Assembly (NCBI GenBank): GCA_965203505.1
Contig: OZ241880.1
Span: 1,984,001-2,048,000 of the forward strand
From: Bin127 sp965203505
Lineage (GTDB): Bacteria > Chloroflexota > Dehalococcoidia > Lucifugimonadales > Lucifugimonadaceae
Reading direction: 5' to 3'
Length of the DNA stretch: 64,000 nucleotides
The notes beneath the pieces are model-generated. The model did not search any database. It was given only the letters and a program-made list of their open reading frames with translations, and was not told the origin of the DNA. Shown here piece after piece: positions 1-8,769 of this stretch (position 1 is the stretch's first letter; every line of letters starts with the position of its first letter). A program made the position numbers and the translations under genes.

Positions 1-22
1 CCGCAATACAATTGCTTACGAT

Positions 23-580
23 ATGTCGAACCAGCTTTGGAAACAGGCGCGCGACATCGCCGAAATGGTGGTCATCACCGCACTCGTTGTCGTCTTCGTC
101 CGCAATGTTGCCATTACTTACACTGTAAACGGCCCAAGCATGGAGCCGACGTTCGAAGAGGACCACCGCGTTCTCGTCAACCGTCTCGGTGCTATACGTT
201 TCTGGGGCATCTCGTTATACGGTCAACCAGATTTCCTGTTTGAAGGACCCGAACGCGGCGACATCGTCGTCTTCGAACCACAACAACCCGGTATCGAAAA
301 AATAGTAAAACGCGTCGTCGCGCTCCCTGGCGACAAAGTCAATATCATCAACGGCACCGTCGAAGTCAACGAAATCGCCACCAACTACTCAGATGAATTC
401 ACCGACCCCAAATCTCATCTCAAGTACCCGGTCGTTGTGCCCCCAGACAACTATTTCGTTCTGGGTGACAACCGGAGTCAATCGAACGATTCGCGCAACT
501 GGGGGTACGTCCCAACGGAAGACATCGTCGGCAAAGTGTGGATGCTCTACTGGCCGTGGCAACAGATCTCGGCGTACTGA
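23..580 (+). CDS. lepB: Signal peptidase I
   Basis: Membrane-bound serine protease that removes signal peptides from exported preproteins outside the cytoplasmic membrane. The 185-residue product has one N-terminal membrane anchor (about residues 14-33), the serine box GPSMEPT with nucleophile S39, the lysine box IVKRVVALPGD with general base K96, and the C-terminal box GDNRSQSNDSR near residue 148. The single anchor and short length match the compact form common outside Proteobacteria. The ATG lies 22 bases from the window edge, so any upstream operon partner is out of view. Identification is secure from the three catalytic boxes. Confidence 0.95.
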   Translation: MSNQLWKQARDIAEMVVITALVVVFVRNVAITYTVNGPSMEPTFEEDHRVLVNRLGAIRFWGISLYGQPDFLFEGPERGDIVVFEPQQPGIEKIVKRVVALPGDKVNIINGTVEVNEIATNYSDEFTDPKSHLKYPVVVPPDNYFVLGDNRSQSNDSRNWGYVPTEDIVGKVWMLYWPWQQISAY

Positions 581-660
581 CACCTTTAGGCCTAAGCCAC
601 CAGGTTCTCGTAAACGCCACCGACGACATTCCCACCAATCGGCGATGAAAACCCGTTAAA

Positions 661-1107
661 CTACCACGATCGAAACGGTGGTATGTGGTGCCACCATTTG
701 CGACTACCGACTTCATTGAGCAGTCTCTGTTCCACTTCTCGCGGAAGTTCAACTTCTGGATGGTCTCGTATCCACCTCAAGCGTTTTTCGACTTCTTTGG
801 TAATGTATCTTTCCCTAGCCGCTCTACGAATTGCGGTTCGTGTCTCAAACATTTTCCTGATGCCTTCAATGACAAGGGCCAACGCGATGACGTATGCCCA
901 ATTGAGTTCAGTTACGGCGAGCCGATAGATCCCTATACTCCAGTGGTCTGCCTCAGAGTATACCCACAGCAAGGGGAGCGACAAGGCTCCGACGAGCGCG
1001 AAGCCGCTCCCCTGCCACACGACGCCCCGTTCTTCGAGTGCCGAGTTCAATCCCTCAATCGTCATCCGAGAATCGCCATTCGAATCGCCACGTCGTGCTT
1101 CTTTCAT
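661..1107 (-). CDS. Small two-helix membrane protein coupled to comM
   Basis: Unrecognised protein of 148 residues. The ATG at 1107 overlaps the comM stop codon as ATGA, so translational coupling to the upstream comM is likely; the frame stays open further upstream only as a shadow of comM. Two hydrophobic stretches (GFALVGALSLPLLWVYSEA and a second around LNWAYVIALALVIEGI) suggest a helical hairpin, followed by a charged Arg/Glu-rich cytoplasmic tail (RAARERYITKEVEKRL). A second ATG at 1065 (MTIEGLN) is an alternative start. No family was recognised and no function is proposed. Confidence 0.6.
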   Translation of the reverse strand: MKEARRGDSNGDSRMTIEGLNSALEERGVVWQGSGFALVGALSLPLLWVYSEADHWSIGIYRLAVTELNWAYVIALALVIEGIRKMFETRTAIRRAARERYITKEVEKRLRWIRDHPEVELPREVEQRLLNEVGSRKWWHHIPPFRSW

Positions 1108-2630
1108 ACCGCTGATTTGTGACGGTACTGCAACGCTTCGGCGAGGTGGTGGTTCTCGATCAAAGCCGTCTGCTCCAGGTCCGCAATCGTGCGGGCTACC
1201 TTCAACACCCGATGGCAAGACCGTGCAGACAACCGCAAGTGCTTCATCGCACTTTGAAGCAGCGACTTCGCATCGTCCGACATCTTGCAGGAGTCCCAGA
1301 CCTCGACCGGCCCCATCAGGGCGTTCGACTTCACATTTGAGCCCTGGAATCGTTCATGCTGCAATCCAACGGCTATGAGGATCCGTTCTCGCGCCGCTGA
1401 AGAACCCTCTTCAGCGGGAGGTTTGATCAACTTGTCGTAGTCCACTCGCGGAACGTCCACGAACATGTCGATTCGATCGATCAACGGCCCAGAAATCCTC
1501 CGCTGATAGCGCGCCACCGCGGGTTCGCCGCACGTGCATGGCTGTTGGTTGTCACCGTGATAACCACACGGGCACGGGTTCATCGCCCCTACCAGCATGA
1601 AACTCGCTGGATAAGTCGTACTCGCCCGAGCCCGGCTGATCGTGACCGAACGATCCTCCAACGGCTGCCGCAGAGTTTCCAAAGTCGCATTGCCGAACTC
1701 CGGCAACTCATCCAGAAACAGTACTCCGCGGTGACTCAGCGTGACCTCTCCCGGTCTGGGGATGCTTCCACCGCCGATGAGACCTGCGTTTGAAATTGTG
1801 TAGTGCGGAGCCCGGAACGGTCGATGCGTGATCAATGGGCTTCCAGACGGCAACAAGCCAGTGACGGAGTATATCGTCGTTACTTCGAGCGCCTCTTCCG
1901 GCGTCATCGGCGGCATGATGGACGGCAAACAACGCGCCAGTAATGTCTTACCGCAACCCGGCGCTCCCATCAACACGATGTTGTGGTGGCCCGCTGCGGA
2001 TATTTCCAAGGCGCGCTTCGCCTGCTCCTGTCCTCTCACATCTCGGAAGTCGTAACCCGTGCGGACAGGTGACGCGTGGGCTACGTCTGGCAACCCGTCG
2101 CCTTGGACGATCGGCATGTCTATGCCATCCCGAAGATGGTCCACCAACTGCTTCAGCGTCTCGGCCGGGCGAATCTCGATCCCGGGCACTAACGAAGCCT
2201 CTTTGGCATTCACACGCGGCACGAACGCGGTGTCGTAGCCTCGATCTTTGCCGGCACGCAGCATCGGCAACATCCCGTGGGTCGACCGCAATTTTCCGTC
2301 CAGCGACAGTTCGCCGAGGAAAAGCGACCTGTTAACCGCGTCCGGTACTTGACCGCTGCAAACCAGAATCCCGATCGCGATCGGCAGATCGTAAGAAGGC
2401 CCGCTCTTCTTGATGTCGGCCGGTGCCAACGAGACCGTGATCCGTCTCAACGGGAATTCGTTCCCTGAATTCCGAATCGCCGCTCGGACGCGTTCACGCG
2501 ATTCCTGCACCGACGAATCCGGCAGTCCAACGATGTTGAACTTCGGCACCCCCGGCGATATATCAACTTCAACCTCCACCAACTGACCATCCACTCCACT
2601 CACGGCACATGTGATGGTTTTAGCTAGCAT
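1104..2630 (-). CDS. comM: ComM/YifB-family Mg-chelatase-like AAA+ ATPase
   Basis: Member of the YifB/ComM family; ComM is a helicase promoting branch migration during natural transformation in some bacteria. At 508 residues it has the usual length. It shows the N-terminal domain typical of the family (GVPKFNIVGLPDSSVQESR), Walker A GAPGCGKT at residues 222-229, a Walker B stretch GVLFLDELPEF, a Cys-rich loop (PCPCGYHGDN) and the conserved RISGPLIDRIDMFVDVPRV segment before the C-terminal helical domain. The ATG at 2630 is preceded by an AT-rich region with a good promoter. A small membrane protein follows with a 4-base overlap. A role in transformation here is inference. Confidence 0.93.
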   Translation of the reverse strand: MLAKTITCAVSGVDGQLVEVEVDISPGVPKFNIVGLPDSSVQESRERVRAAIRNSGNEFPLRRITVSLAPADIKKSGPSYDLPIAIGILVCSGQVPDAVNRSLFLGELSLDGKLRSTHGMLPMLRAGKDRGYDTAFVPRVNAKEASLVPGIEIRPAETLKQLVDHLRDGIDMPIVQGDGLPDVAHASPVRTGYDFRDVRGQEQAKRALEISAAGHHNIVLMGAPGCGKTLLARCLPSIMPPMTPEEALEVTTIYSVTGLLPSGSPLITHRPFRAPHYTISNAGLIGGGSIPRPGEVTLSHRGVLFLDELPEFGNATLETLRQPLEDRSVTISRARASTTYPASFMLVGAMNPCPCGYHGDNQQPCTCGEPAVARYQRRISGPLIDRIDMFVDVPRVDYDKLIKPPAEEGSSAARERILIAVGLQHERFQGSNVKSNALMGPVEVWDSCKMSDDAKSLLQSAMKHLRLSARSCHRVLKVARTIADLEQTALIENHHLAEALQYRHKSAV

Positions 2631-2688
2631 TCAATAACTTCCCTTGTTTATAGTTACCCGTAGACTTCCAACCCTGACACGAAATATC

Positions 2689-2716
2689 ATTATACATATG
2701 TTCTATCTATATGCAA
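2689..2716 (-). promoter_or_regulatory. Probable sigma-70 promoter of comM
   Basis: On the minus strand TTGCAT (2716-2711) and TATAAT (2694-2689) are separated by 16 bases, in an AT-rich stretch that contrasts with the GC-rich surroundings. It sits about 60 bases upstream of comM in the divergent gap before the enoyl-CoA hydratase gene. Confidence 0.6.
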
Positions 2717-2792
2717 GTGCTCATGTCACATTTCGTAATTCCTGTTAACCAAACGCCAACCCACCGCCGACCACCCGAGTTAGTGAGACCAA

Positions 2793-3710
2793 ATGACGAT
2801 TCGCTACGAAACTGACGGACCTGTCGCACTTATCACGATTGCAAACGCACGACGGGCCAACACCTTGGACAAGACCCACGCCGTTGATCTGGGTAGGGCT
2901 TGGAGTACGGCATGGCAGGATCGAAACATACGTTCAATAATTGTCACCGGCGAAGGCGACCGTCACTTCTGTGGCGGTCACGATCTCTCCGTCCGTGATG
3001 ACCTTTCCGAAACCGAACACGATTTCCTAGCTCTCGAACGCATCTTCCGTCCTCCTGTCGGCTACACAAACGGCTTCCAGACCGGCATCGATGGCGGCAT
3101 GGCGGATCACTTCCCGCGCATCTATAAACCCGTCGTAGCAGCCGTGAACGGATGGGCGGTGGGAGCCGGGTTGTACCTGCTACTCGCCTCCAGCGACATC
3201 CGCATCGCAGCCGATGAAAACGCGAACTTTCGATTCGGATTGATCTCGCGTGGCTGGATCGGCGCCGGGCCCGGCGCCACAATGCTCCTCAAGCAACTCC
3301 GATACGTCGACGCCATGAAGATGCTCTTGGCCGACGACAAGGTCGATGCTCAAGAAGCCGTGAGGATAGGCCTCGTAAACGAAGCCATCCCCGCCGACCG
3401 GTTAATGGCCAGAGCATTGGAAATCGCTCATCAGATCGCCGAAAAACCTCCCCTCGCTACCATGAAGATGAAAGAGTTCGTTCACCGATTCTCTGACCTG
3501 CCCGTGGAACAGGCTTGGAACGTCCAAGCGATGATCAACTTTTTGCTCCTCCACACATCCCAAGATGCCGAAGAAGGTCGCACGTCGTTCCGCGAACGCC
3601 GCGAACCCGTCTACACCGGAGAATACGCAGGGCTTGAAGGCTTCTTCGAGAACGCCACCGACGAAGAAAAGGCCCGTTTAGAAGAACTCAAGCGTCAAAT
3701 AGACTGGTAG
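2793..3710 (+). CDS. Enoyl-CoA hydratase/isomerase family protein
   Basis: Crotonase-superfamily protein of 305 residues, somewhat longer than the usual 260. The first oxyanion-hole segment is HFCGGHDLS (residues 58-66) and the second is AAVNGWAVGAGLYLLLASSD with its GxG turn. The C-terminal part keeps the helical trimerisation region and the phrase EKPPLATMKMKE. Superfamily members hydrate enoyl-CoA, isomerise double bonds or cleave CoA thioesters; the sequence alone does not decide which. The ATG at 2793 follows a weak purine stretch. It is divergent from comM and followed by a small Cys-rich gene. A role in fatty-acid or aromatic degradation is inference. Confidence 0.85.
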   Translation: MTIRYETDGPVALITIANARRANTLDKTHAVDLGRAWSTAWQDRNIRSIIVTGEGDRHFCGGHDLSVRDDLSETEHDFLALERIFRPPVGYTNGFQTGIDGGMADHFPRIYKPVVAAVNGWAVGAGLYLLLASSDIRIAADENANFRFGLISRGWIGAGPGATMLLKQLRYVDAMKMLLADDKVDAQEAVRIGLVNEAIPADRLMARALEIAHQIAEKPPLATMKMKEFVHRFSDLPVEQAWNVQAMINFLLLHTSQDAEEGRTSFRERREPVYTGEYAGLEGFFENATDEEKARLEELKRQIDW

Positions 3711-3730
3711 ACAAGAGGACTTTTTCGAAC

Positions 3731-3907
3731 ATGGACCGTTGGCAATACGCACGCGACGAGCATCCAGCTTACTGCACGTGCGTAGAGTGTGTCGAGGACA
3801 ACAAGAAGGGTGGACGCAGAAGATCCCGTAGGTCCTTAAACGCTGGGCGCAGCTCTTTCTTCGATTTGATCACTTCGTGGTTCAAGCGTCTGTTTCGCGG
3901 TCGCTGA
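3731..3907 (+). CDS. 58-residue protein with CTCVEC motif
   Basis: Short gene 20 bases after the enoyl-CoA hydratase gene, with GAGG about 12 bases before the ATG. The product starts MDRWQYARDEHPAYCTCVEC: three cysteines spaced C-x-C-x2-C just after His-Pro, then a Lys/Arg-rich linker (GGRRRSRRS) and an amphipathic, basic, aromatic C-terminus (SSFFDLITSWFKRLFRGR). The cysteine trio could bind a metal and the tail could lie on a membrane; both are inference. I believe similar HPxYCTCVxC starts recur in Chloroflexota proteins but could not check this. Confidence 0.6.
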   Translation: MDRWQYARDEHPAYCTCVECVEDNKKGGRRRSRRSLNAGRSSFFDLITSWFKRLFRGR

Positions 3908-3934
3908 ACCAATCAGCCCAACCAGCGAGGAGTT

Positions 3935-4171
3935 CTAGCGGCCTAGAACTCGCCACCAAGCCCAACCCATGCCCGCGCCTAACGCCACACAGATCGGCAG
4001 CGACGCGACAATAACCACTTCCGTTCCAGCTGCTTCGAACTGAAACCACAGCACCACGGCAAAACCGATCGCCACACAGGCACCAACGATCCCTCCCAAC
4101 AATATGTAAAGCTTGGCACTCACTCGTTCGATACTAATCGAACGCCCGCCCTGTACAATTTCGCTGCGCAA
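3935..4171 (-). CDS. Small two-TM membrane protein
   Basis: Frame of 78 residues with two hydrophobic helices (AKLYILLGGIVGACVAIGFA and EVVIVASLPICVALGAGMGW) joined by a short loop, ending in WWRVLGR. The only far-upstream start is TTG at 4171; an internal GTG at 4120 would give a 61-residue protein beginning at the first helix. It is divergent from the dehydratase gene with about 15 bases between starts, or about 65 if the GTG is used. No family recognised. The helices make coding plausible but not certain. Confidence 0.45.
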   Translation of the reverse strand: MRSEIVQGGRSISIERVSAKLYILLGGIVGACVAIGFAVVLWFQFEAAGTEVVIVASLPICVALGAGMGWAWWRVLGR

Positions 4172-4186
4172 AGGTAGGTGACATCG

Positions 4187-5932
4187 ATGAGCGAATCCAA
4201 CGGCAAAGTGCTACGCAGCGAAGCATGGTTCGGACCCCGTGACCTTGAAGGATTCCTCCACCGGTCGGGCCTCAAGAACCAAGGCTGGGACGAAGATTCT
4301 TTCGCCGGCAAACCCATCATCGGAATCGCCAACTCGTGGAGCGAAGCGACTCACTGCAACGCACACCTCAGGGTCATTGCCGAACACGTAAAACGCGGCG
4401 TCATCGCAGCCGGCGGGTTCCCCCTTGAGTTCCCTACAATCTCCCTCGGAGAATTCTTCCTCGCGCCGACATCGATGCTCTACCGCAACCTAATGGCCAT
4501 GGACGTCGAAGAGATGATCCGCGGCTTACCGATCGACGGAGTCGTCCTGCTGTCGAACTGCGACAAGACCACCCCGGCGATGCTCATGGGCGCAGCCTCC
4601 GCCGACCTCCCCGCCATCATCGTCACCGGCGGTCCGCAACTCAAAGGCAATTGGCGCGGCGAAGAACTCGGATCATGCACTGACTGTCGTCGCTACTGGT
4701 CGGAACTCCGAGCCGGAACAATCACGCAAGCCGAATACGACTCCATGGAGGAAGCGATATACCGTTCGCCCGGCCACTGCATGGTCATGGGCACCGCAAG
4801 CACGATGTCCGTCATCTGCGAAGCACTCGGCATGACGCTACCCGGCGGCGCAGCGATCCCCGGCGCCGACTCCCGCCGCCGTGTGTTCGCCGAGCGCGCT
4901 GGAGCTACCGCCGTCGAACTCGTCGCACGCAACACCAGACCTTCCGAAATCTTGACCGAAGCCGCGTTCGAGAACGCCGCCCTTTCCCTACTGGCGCTCG
5001 GCGGCTCAACCAACGCCATTATCCACCTGACCGCCATCGCCGGGCGAGCCGGAATCGATTTCCCCCTTTCCAAGTGGGAAAAACTGTCTGCCAAAGTGCC
5101 CGTCATCGCCAACCTCAAACCATCCGGAAAATACTTGATGGAAGATTTCTTCTACGCCGGCGGCGCACCCGCATTCTTCAAAAAAATCCTCGACAAACTC
5201 AACGCCGACTGCGTAAACGTCAACGGCGAAACCCTCGCCCAAAACGTAGCCGATATCGATTGCCACAACGACGAAGTCATCTTGGACACCGGTCAACCCC
5301 TCTATCCCGACGGCGGCATCTCTATTCTTCGAGGTTCACTCGCACCCGACGGCGCCGTCATCAAACGTTCCGCCGCATCGCCCAAATTGATGCAACACAC
5401 CGGTCGCGCCGTGGTCTTCACTAGCCCTGCAGATTTGAGCAGACGAATCGACGATCCCGACCTCGATGTAACCGAAGACGACATCCTAGTGATGCAAAAC
5501 GCTGGCCCCATCGGCGGCCCCGGAATGCCCGAAGCCGGCTTCATGCCATTACCCCGCAAAATCCTCGCCGAAGGCGTCCGCGACATGGTTCGCATCTCCG
5601 ACGCCCGCATGAGCGGCACCGCATTCGGAACCGTAGTCCTACACGTCTCACCCGAATCGGCCGTAGGAGGCCCGTTGGCCCTCGTCCAGAACGGCGACAT
5701 GATATCCCTCGACGCCGACAACGGCCGTCTAGACCTGCTGGTGGACGACGCGGAACTAGAACGCCGCAAATCCGAATTGCAGGCGTCTGGATCGCCCGCG
5801 AACGTCCGCTCCGAACGTGGCTACATCCACATTTACAACCGCCACGTCATGCAAGCCCAACACGGCTGCGACTTCGACTTCGCCGTGGGCAGAACGCCCG
5901 TCCCAACGTATGTGGAGATGGAGGGGCACTAA
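4187..5932 (+). CDS. IlvD/Edd-family dehydratase, probably sugar-acid type
   Basis: Iron-sulfur dehydratase that removes water from 2,3-dihydroxy acids. Numbering from the alternative GTG at 4178, cysteines expected to hold the cluster are C60 (ATHCNAH), C128 (SNCDKTTP) and C201 (GHCMVMGTAS); the base region is SDARMSGTAFGTVVLH. Phrases such as LRSEAWFGPRD, KNQGWDEDSF and MDVEEMIRGLPIDGVVLL resemble arabinonate/xylonate dehydratases more than housekeeping dihydroxy-acid dehydratase, so a role in aldonate catabolism fits the sugar-acid genes at 31-47 kb. ATG 4187 is preferred; GTG 4178 adds three residues. The IlvD role of branched-chain amino-acid synthesis cannot be excluded. Confidence 0.88.
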   Translation: MSESNGKVLRSEAWFGPRDLEGFLHRSGLKNQGWDEDSFAGKPIIGIANSWSEATHCNAHLRVIAEHVKRGVIAAGGFPLEFPTISLGEFFLAPTSMLYRNLMAMDVEEMIRGLPIDGVVLLSNCDKTTPAMLMGAASADLPAIIVTGGPQLKGNWRGEELGSCTDCRRYWSELRAGTITQAEYDSMEEAIYRSPGHCMVMGTASTMSVICEALGMTLPGGAAIPGADSRRRVFAERAGATAVELVARNTRPSEILTEAAFENAALSLLALGGSTNAIIHLTAIAGRAGIDFPLSKWEKLSAKVPVIANLKPSGKYLMEDFFYAGGAPAFFKKILDKLNADCVNVNGETLAQNVADIDCHNDEVILDTGQPLYPDGGISILRGSLAPDGAVIKRSAASPKLMQHTGRAVVFTSPADLSRRIDDPDLDVTEDDILVMQNAGPIGGPGMPEAGFMPLPRKILAEGVRDMVRISDARMSGTAFGTVVLHVSPESAVGGPLALVQNGDMISLDADNGRLDLLVDDAELERRKSELQASGSPANVRSERGYIHIYNRHVMQAQHGCDFDFAVGRTPVPTYVEMEGH

Positions 5933-5950
5933 AGCCGTTCGGCGCAAGGA

Positions 5951-7624
5951 TCAAGCGAACGGTACCCCCTGATCCGCTAGATCGATCATGTCTGGTTCGC
6001 GATTGGCGAACGCGGTCAACATGACTGGTAGTTTGGGATACGAGCCTGCGAAATAGTCCTCGATGGTGAAAAGCTGCATTTTGGGATAGGTTCGTCCGCC
6101 GATTTCAACAGTTCCCATAGCCATCGCCTGTCGAGCGCCAGATGTAACCGTATCGTTGTCCATCGCTATCATCACGCCCATGATTGCGTCCGAGTCTGAC
6201 ATGCTGCCTAGAAATTCTCTGACGAAGTTCGGACCTACTCGTTTTCCGCCCTTCACCTGAGCAATCACAAGATGGCGCTCTCCATTGGCCCGGGCGTACC
6301 CATGTCCGTCAACGCCGCGGTCGCCCGTCTTGCGCTCATTCGGCAACATCCCGCGAATACGAGACACCGCCCACGCTTCGAATTGAAACGGATCACGTTC
6401 GAATAGGTCCCTCGCAGCCTCCATATCTTCCGGACGTCCAATAACGCGTGGCTGTTCGTTTAATCGCTCTCTGAATCGATACTCAACAACCGCGATCGCT
6501 AGGTGTGTGATGTCGATACCGACCCAAGGGCGGCCTGAAGCCTGCGCGACATGCAGAGTTGTACCGCAACCACAATAAGGATCCATCACCAGACCATCCT
6601 TCGGGCAAGCGACTTCGACTAGTTGCTTAACTAACCCTTCTGGTTTCTGGGTCGGATATCCGAGATATTCCTTGGCCTTGTTGTAATTGGTAAACCCAAT
6701 CGGATCGAGTATCAGATTTTGCGGACCGGACGGCATATCCGCAGCGGCGTATCGTTTCAATCCCGGCCAAAACCCTCGTTGAGGGTGATGAATCAACCCG
6801 GCAGCATCCAACGCGTCCAACCTGTCGTGTACCCCATCGATCGCACGATAGCCGGAAATGAAATTTTCTTCAATCCACTCGGCATACGCACTGGTCTTTG
6901 GGATCGCCCAATGACGGTTCCTCGCGTCAACATCGTAACCGTTCCAAGGTTTGCCGCTTTCTCCTCCCCGTTTTTCGGCTGCCGTGAGGTCACCAGTTCT
7001 AAACCGCCCAAACTCATCTGACGATGGATAGCGTTTTGCCAACTCGGATTCTGTGCGACTCACGGATATTGCCTGACCTCGCCAGTAAGAGACGTCACTC
7101 TTGGCGTATAGGAAAATCGTGTCAACTATCCGACCAAATCGTTTCGCATCGTTGTGAGCCGTGGCACGGCGCCAGTAGACCGCGTTGCGATAGCTCGTCG
7201 CCCCGAAAACCGCGTCCAAAAGCAGCTTAACGTGATGACTGGCAGTATCGTCGCAGTGCAGATACAAAGAACCTGTTTGCTTCAACAGTCGCCGCATCTC
7301 ATGAAGGCGAGGAGCGAGATGGCATAGGTAGGCGAACATGCCGGATCGACCTAACATCGTATCGAAGCCCCGTATCGCGGTCGCCAATTCACCACCAGTC
7401 ACTAACGCAGCGTCGCGGTCGTGGACTGCCTGTTGCCCCCAACGCCAAGTGTCTTCAAATGCGCGCGCTTGAGCTGAAGCTTCGCCTAATCCAGAAACGA
7501 AAAGTTGATTGTAGGTTTGGTTCGAATTGAACGGTGGGTCGAGGTAGATCAGATCAACCGATTCGGATGGCCATTGACGCATCCAGTCTAGGTTGTCACC
7601 ATAGTACAGAGAGTTTGGAAGCAT
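5951..7624 (-). CDS. DNA methyltransferase fused to Mrr-like nuclease domain
   Basis: About 557 residues from the ATG at 7624; TTG at 7663 would add 13 residues without a ribosome site. The N-terminal part is a beta-class amino-methyltransferase: motif IV DPPF at residues 29-32, a variable central region, then GYPTQKPEGL and motif I DPYCGCGTTL. The last ~150 residues look like a PD-(D/E)xK domain (FEAWAVSRIRGM, GDRGVDGHGY, then VIAQVKGGKRV with the QxK signature) as in Mrr-type nucleases. One polypeptide may therefore both modify and cut, or the C-terminal domain may only bind DNA. No separate specificity or restriction gene is adjacent. Confidence 0.85.
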   Translation of the reverse strand: MLPNSLYYGDNLDWMRQWPSESVDLIYLDPPFNSNQTYNQLFVSGLGEASAQARAFEDTWRWGQQAVHDRDAALVTGGELATAIRGFDTMLGRSGMFAYLCHLAPRLHEMRRLLKQTGSLYLHCDDTASHHVKLLLDAVFGATSYRNAVYWRRATAHNDAKRFGRIVDTIFLYAKSDVSYWRGQAISVSRTESELAKRYPSSDEFGRFRTGDLTAAEKRGGESGKPWNGYDVDARNRHWAIPKTSAYAEWIEENFISGYRAIDGVHDRLDALDAAGLIHHPQRGFWPGLKRYAAADMPSGPQNLILDPIGFTNYNKAKEYLGYPTQKPEGLVKQLVEVACPKDGLVMDPYCGCGTTLHVAQASGRPWVGIDITHLAIAVVEYRFRERLNEQPRVIGRPEDMEAARDLFERDPFQFEAWAVSRIRGMLPNERKTGDRGVDGHGYARANGERHLVIAQVKGGKRVGPNFVREFLGSMSDSDAIMGVMIAMDNDTVTSGARQAMAMGTVEIGGRTYPKMQLFTIEDYFAGSYPKLPVMLTAFANREPDMIDLADQGVPFA

Positions 7625-7733
7625 GTTGACGACGCAATTTCCCTCGCCGTTGATACAAACCAACTATACGGATTTTGTCGACTTCGTCACGAGGAAATGG
7701 CAGACCATCGAAACAAGCTAGTGTTTCTGTCCC

Positions 7734-8759
7734 CTAAGGCGTCGGCGCATCTGCCGGTATCAAACCCTCAGCCTTCATTTCCGACCACACATCTCCGGGT
7801 ATCTCCGCACTCACCAGTCCGAAGTTCTGCTCCACCTCCGCCACCGACTGCGCGCCCGGTATTGCGGACGCAACCGCCGGATGAGCCAGCACAAACTGTA
7901 ACGCGGCAGCCTTCAAGTCCACGCCATGTCGCCTACACACCGCGTCCAACCTCCGTGCCTTCGCAACCAGATTCTCCGGAGCGATCTCGTAATCGAAAGT
8001 TACCGTCCCATCCAGGTCCCGCGCCAGTATCCCGCTGTTGTACGGACCACCTGTGATGATCTTCACATCACGCTCTAGGCACAACGGCAGGAACTCTGGA
8101 TACGCAACATGGTCTAGCAAGGTGTATCGTCCCGCTAACAGAACCGCGTCAATGTCGAACCGCCGGATGAACCCACTCGGCATCTCCCATTCATTCATGC
8201 CGCATCCGATCGCTTTAACCACGCCCTGTTCCCGTAGCTCGATCAACGTCGGAAATCCTTCGTCGATCGCTTCCCGTTCCCCATGCGCGGCGCGGTCCGG
8301 ATCGTGAATCAACACAATCTCGACGTGATCGGTTTGCAACCGTTCGAGACTATCTTCAATCGACCTCAGAACGTTTTCGCGCGTCCAAGAATCGACGGAA
8401 TAATGTTCCGCAAAGTTGTCCGGCGACTCTTCCGCCGTCATTCCACCTTCGACCAGCTCCAACACGCGACCAACTTTGGTAGAAATCACGTAGCTATCGC
8501 GATCAACGCCCTTTAGCGCTGCCCCGTACCGGACCTCGCTCACACCAGCGCCATACAGCGGTGCCGTGTCGAAGTAGTTGATCCCTAACTCCAAAGCCCG
8601 CCGCACAATCCTGCTCGCTTCATCGCTCGCAGTGCCGCCGGACGAACCGTCCACCACCATCCCGCTCAAGAAAGCGCCACCCAATCCGAGTCGTGTGACC
8701 TCTACACCTTGATTTCCGATTGCTACCTTTTCTAGCGGATCCAATTCTCTCCTCCGCAA
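7734..8759 (-). CDS. Aldo/keto reductase (aldose/fucose dehydrogenase-like)
   Basis: NAD(P)-dependent TIM-barrel oxidoreductase of 341 residues. The tetrad is visible as D and Y in GINYFDTAPLYGAGVSE, K in VISTKVGR and H in VLIHDPD. The overall pattern (EVRYGAALKG near the start, GGPYNSGILARD late) resembles D-threo-aldose/L-fucose 1-dehydrogenases and pyridoxal dehydrogenase. It lies 10 bases downstream of a tartrate/malate-type dehydrogenase on the same strand, probably one operon with the 3-hydroxyisobutyrate-type dehydrogenase upstream, suggesting oxidation of a sugar or hydroxy acid. The substrate is not determined. Confidence 0.88.
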   Translation of the reverse strand: MRRRELDPLEKVAIGNQGVEVTRLGLGGAFLSGMVVDGSSGGTASDEASRIVRRALELGINYFDTAPLYGAGVSEVRYGAALKGVDRDSYVISTKVGRVLELVEGGMTAEESPDNFAEHYSVDSWTRENVLRSIEDSLERLQTDHVEIVLIHDPDRAAHGEREAIDEGFPTLIELREQGVVKAIGCGMNEWEMPSGFIRRFDIDAVLLAGRYTLLDHVAYPEFLPLCLERDVKIITGGPYNSGILARDLDGTVTFDYEIAPENLVAKARRLDAVCRRHGVDLKAAALQFVLAHPAVASAIPGAQSVAEVEQNFGLVSAEIPGDVWSEMKAEGLIPADAPTP

Positions 8760-8769
8760 TGATTAGTTT

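Noticed and set aside
4178..5932. Housekeeping dihydroxy-acid dehydratase (ilvD) by name
   Set aside because: The wording of conserved segments fits the sugar-acid branch better; no other branched-chain amino-acid genes are nearby, so the gene symbol was withheld.
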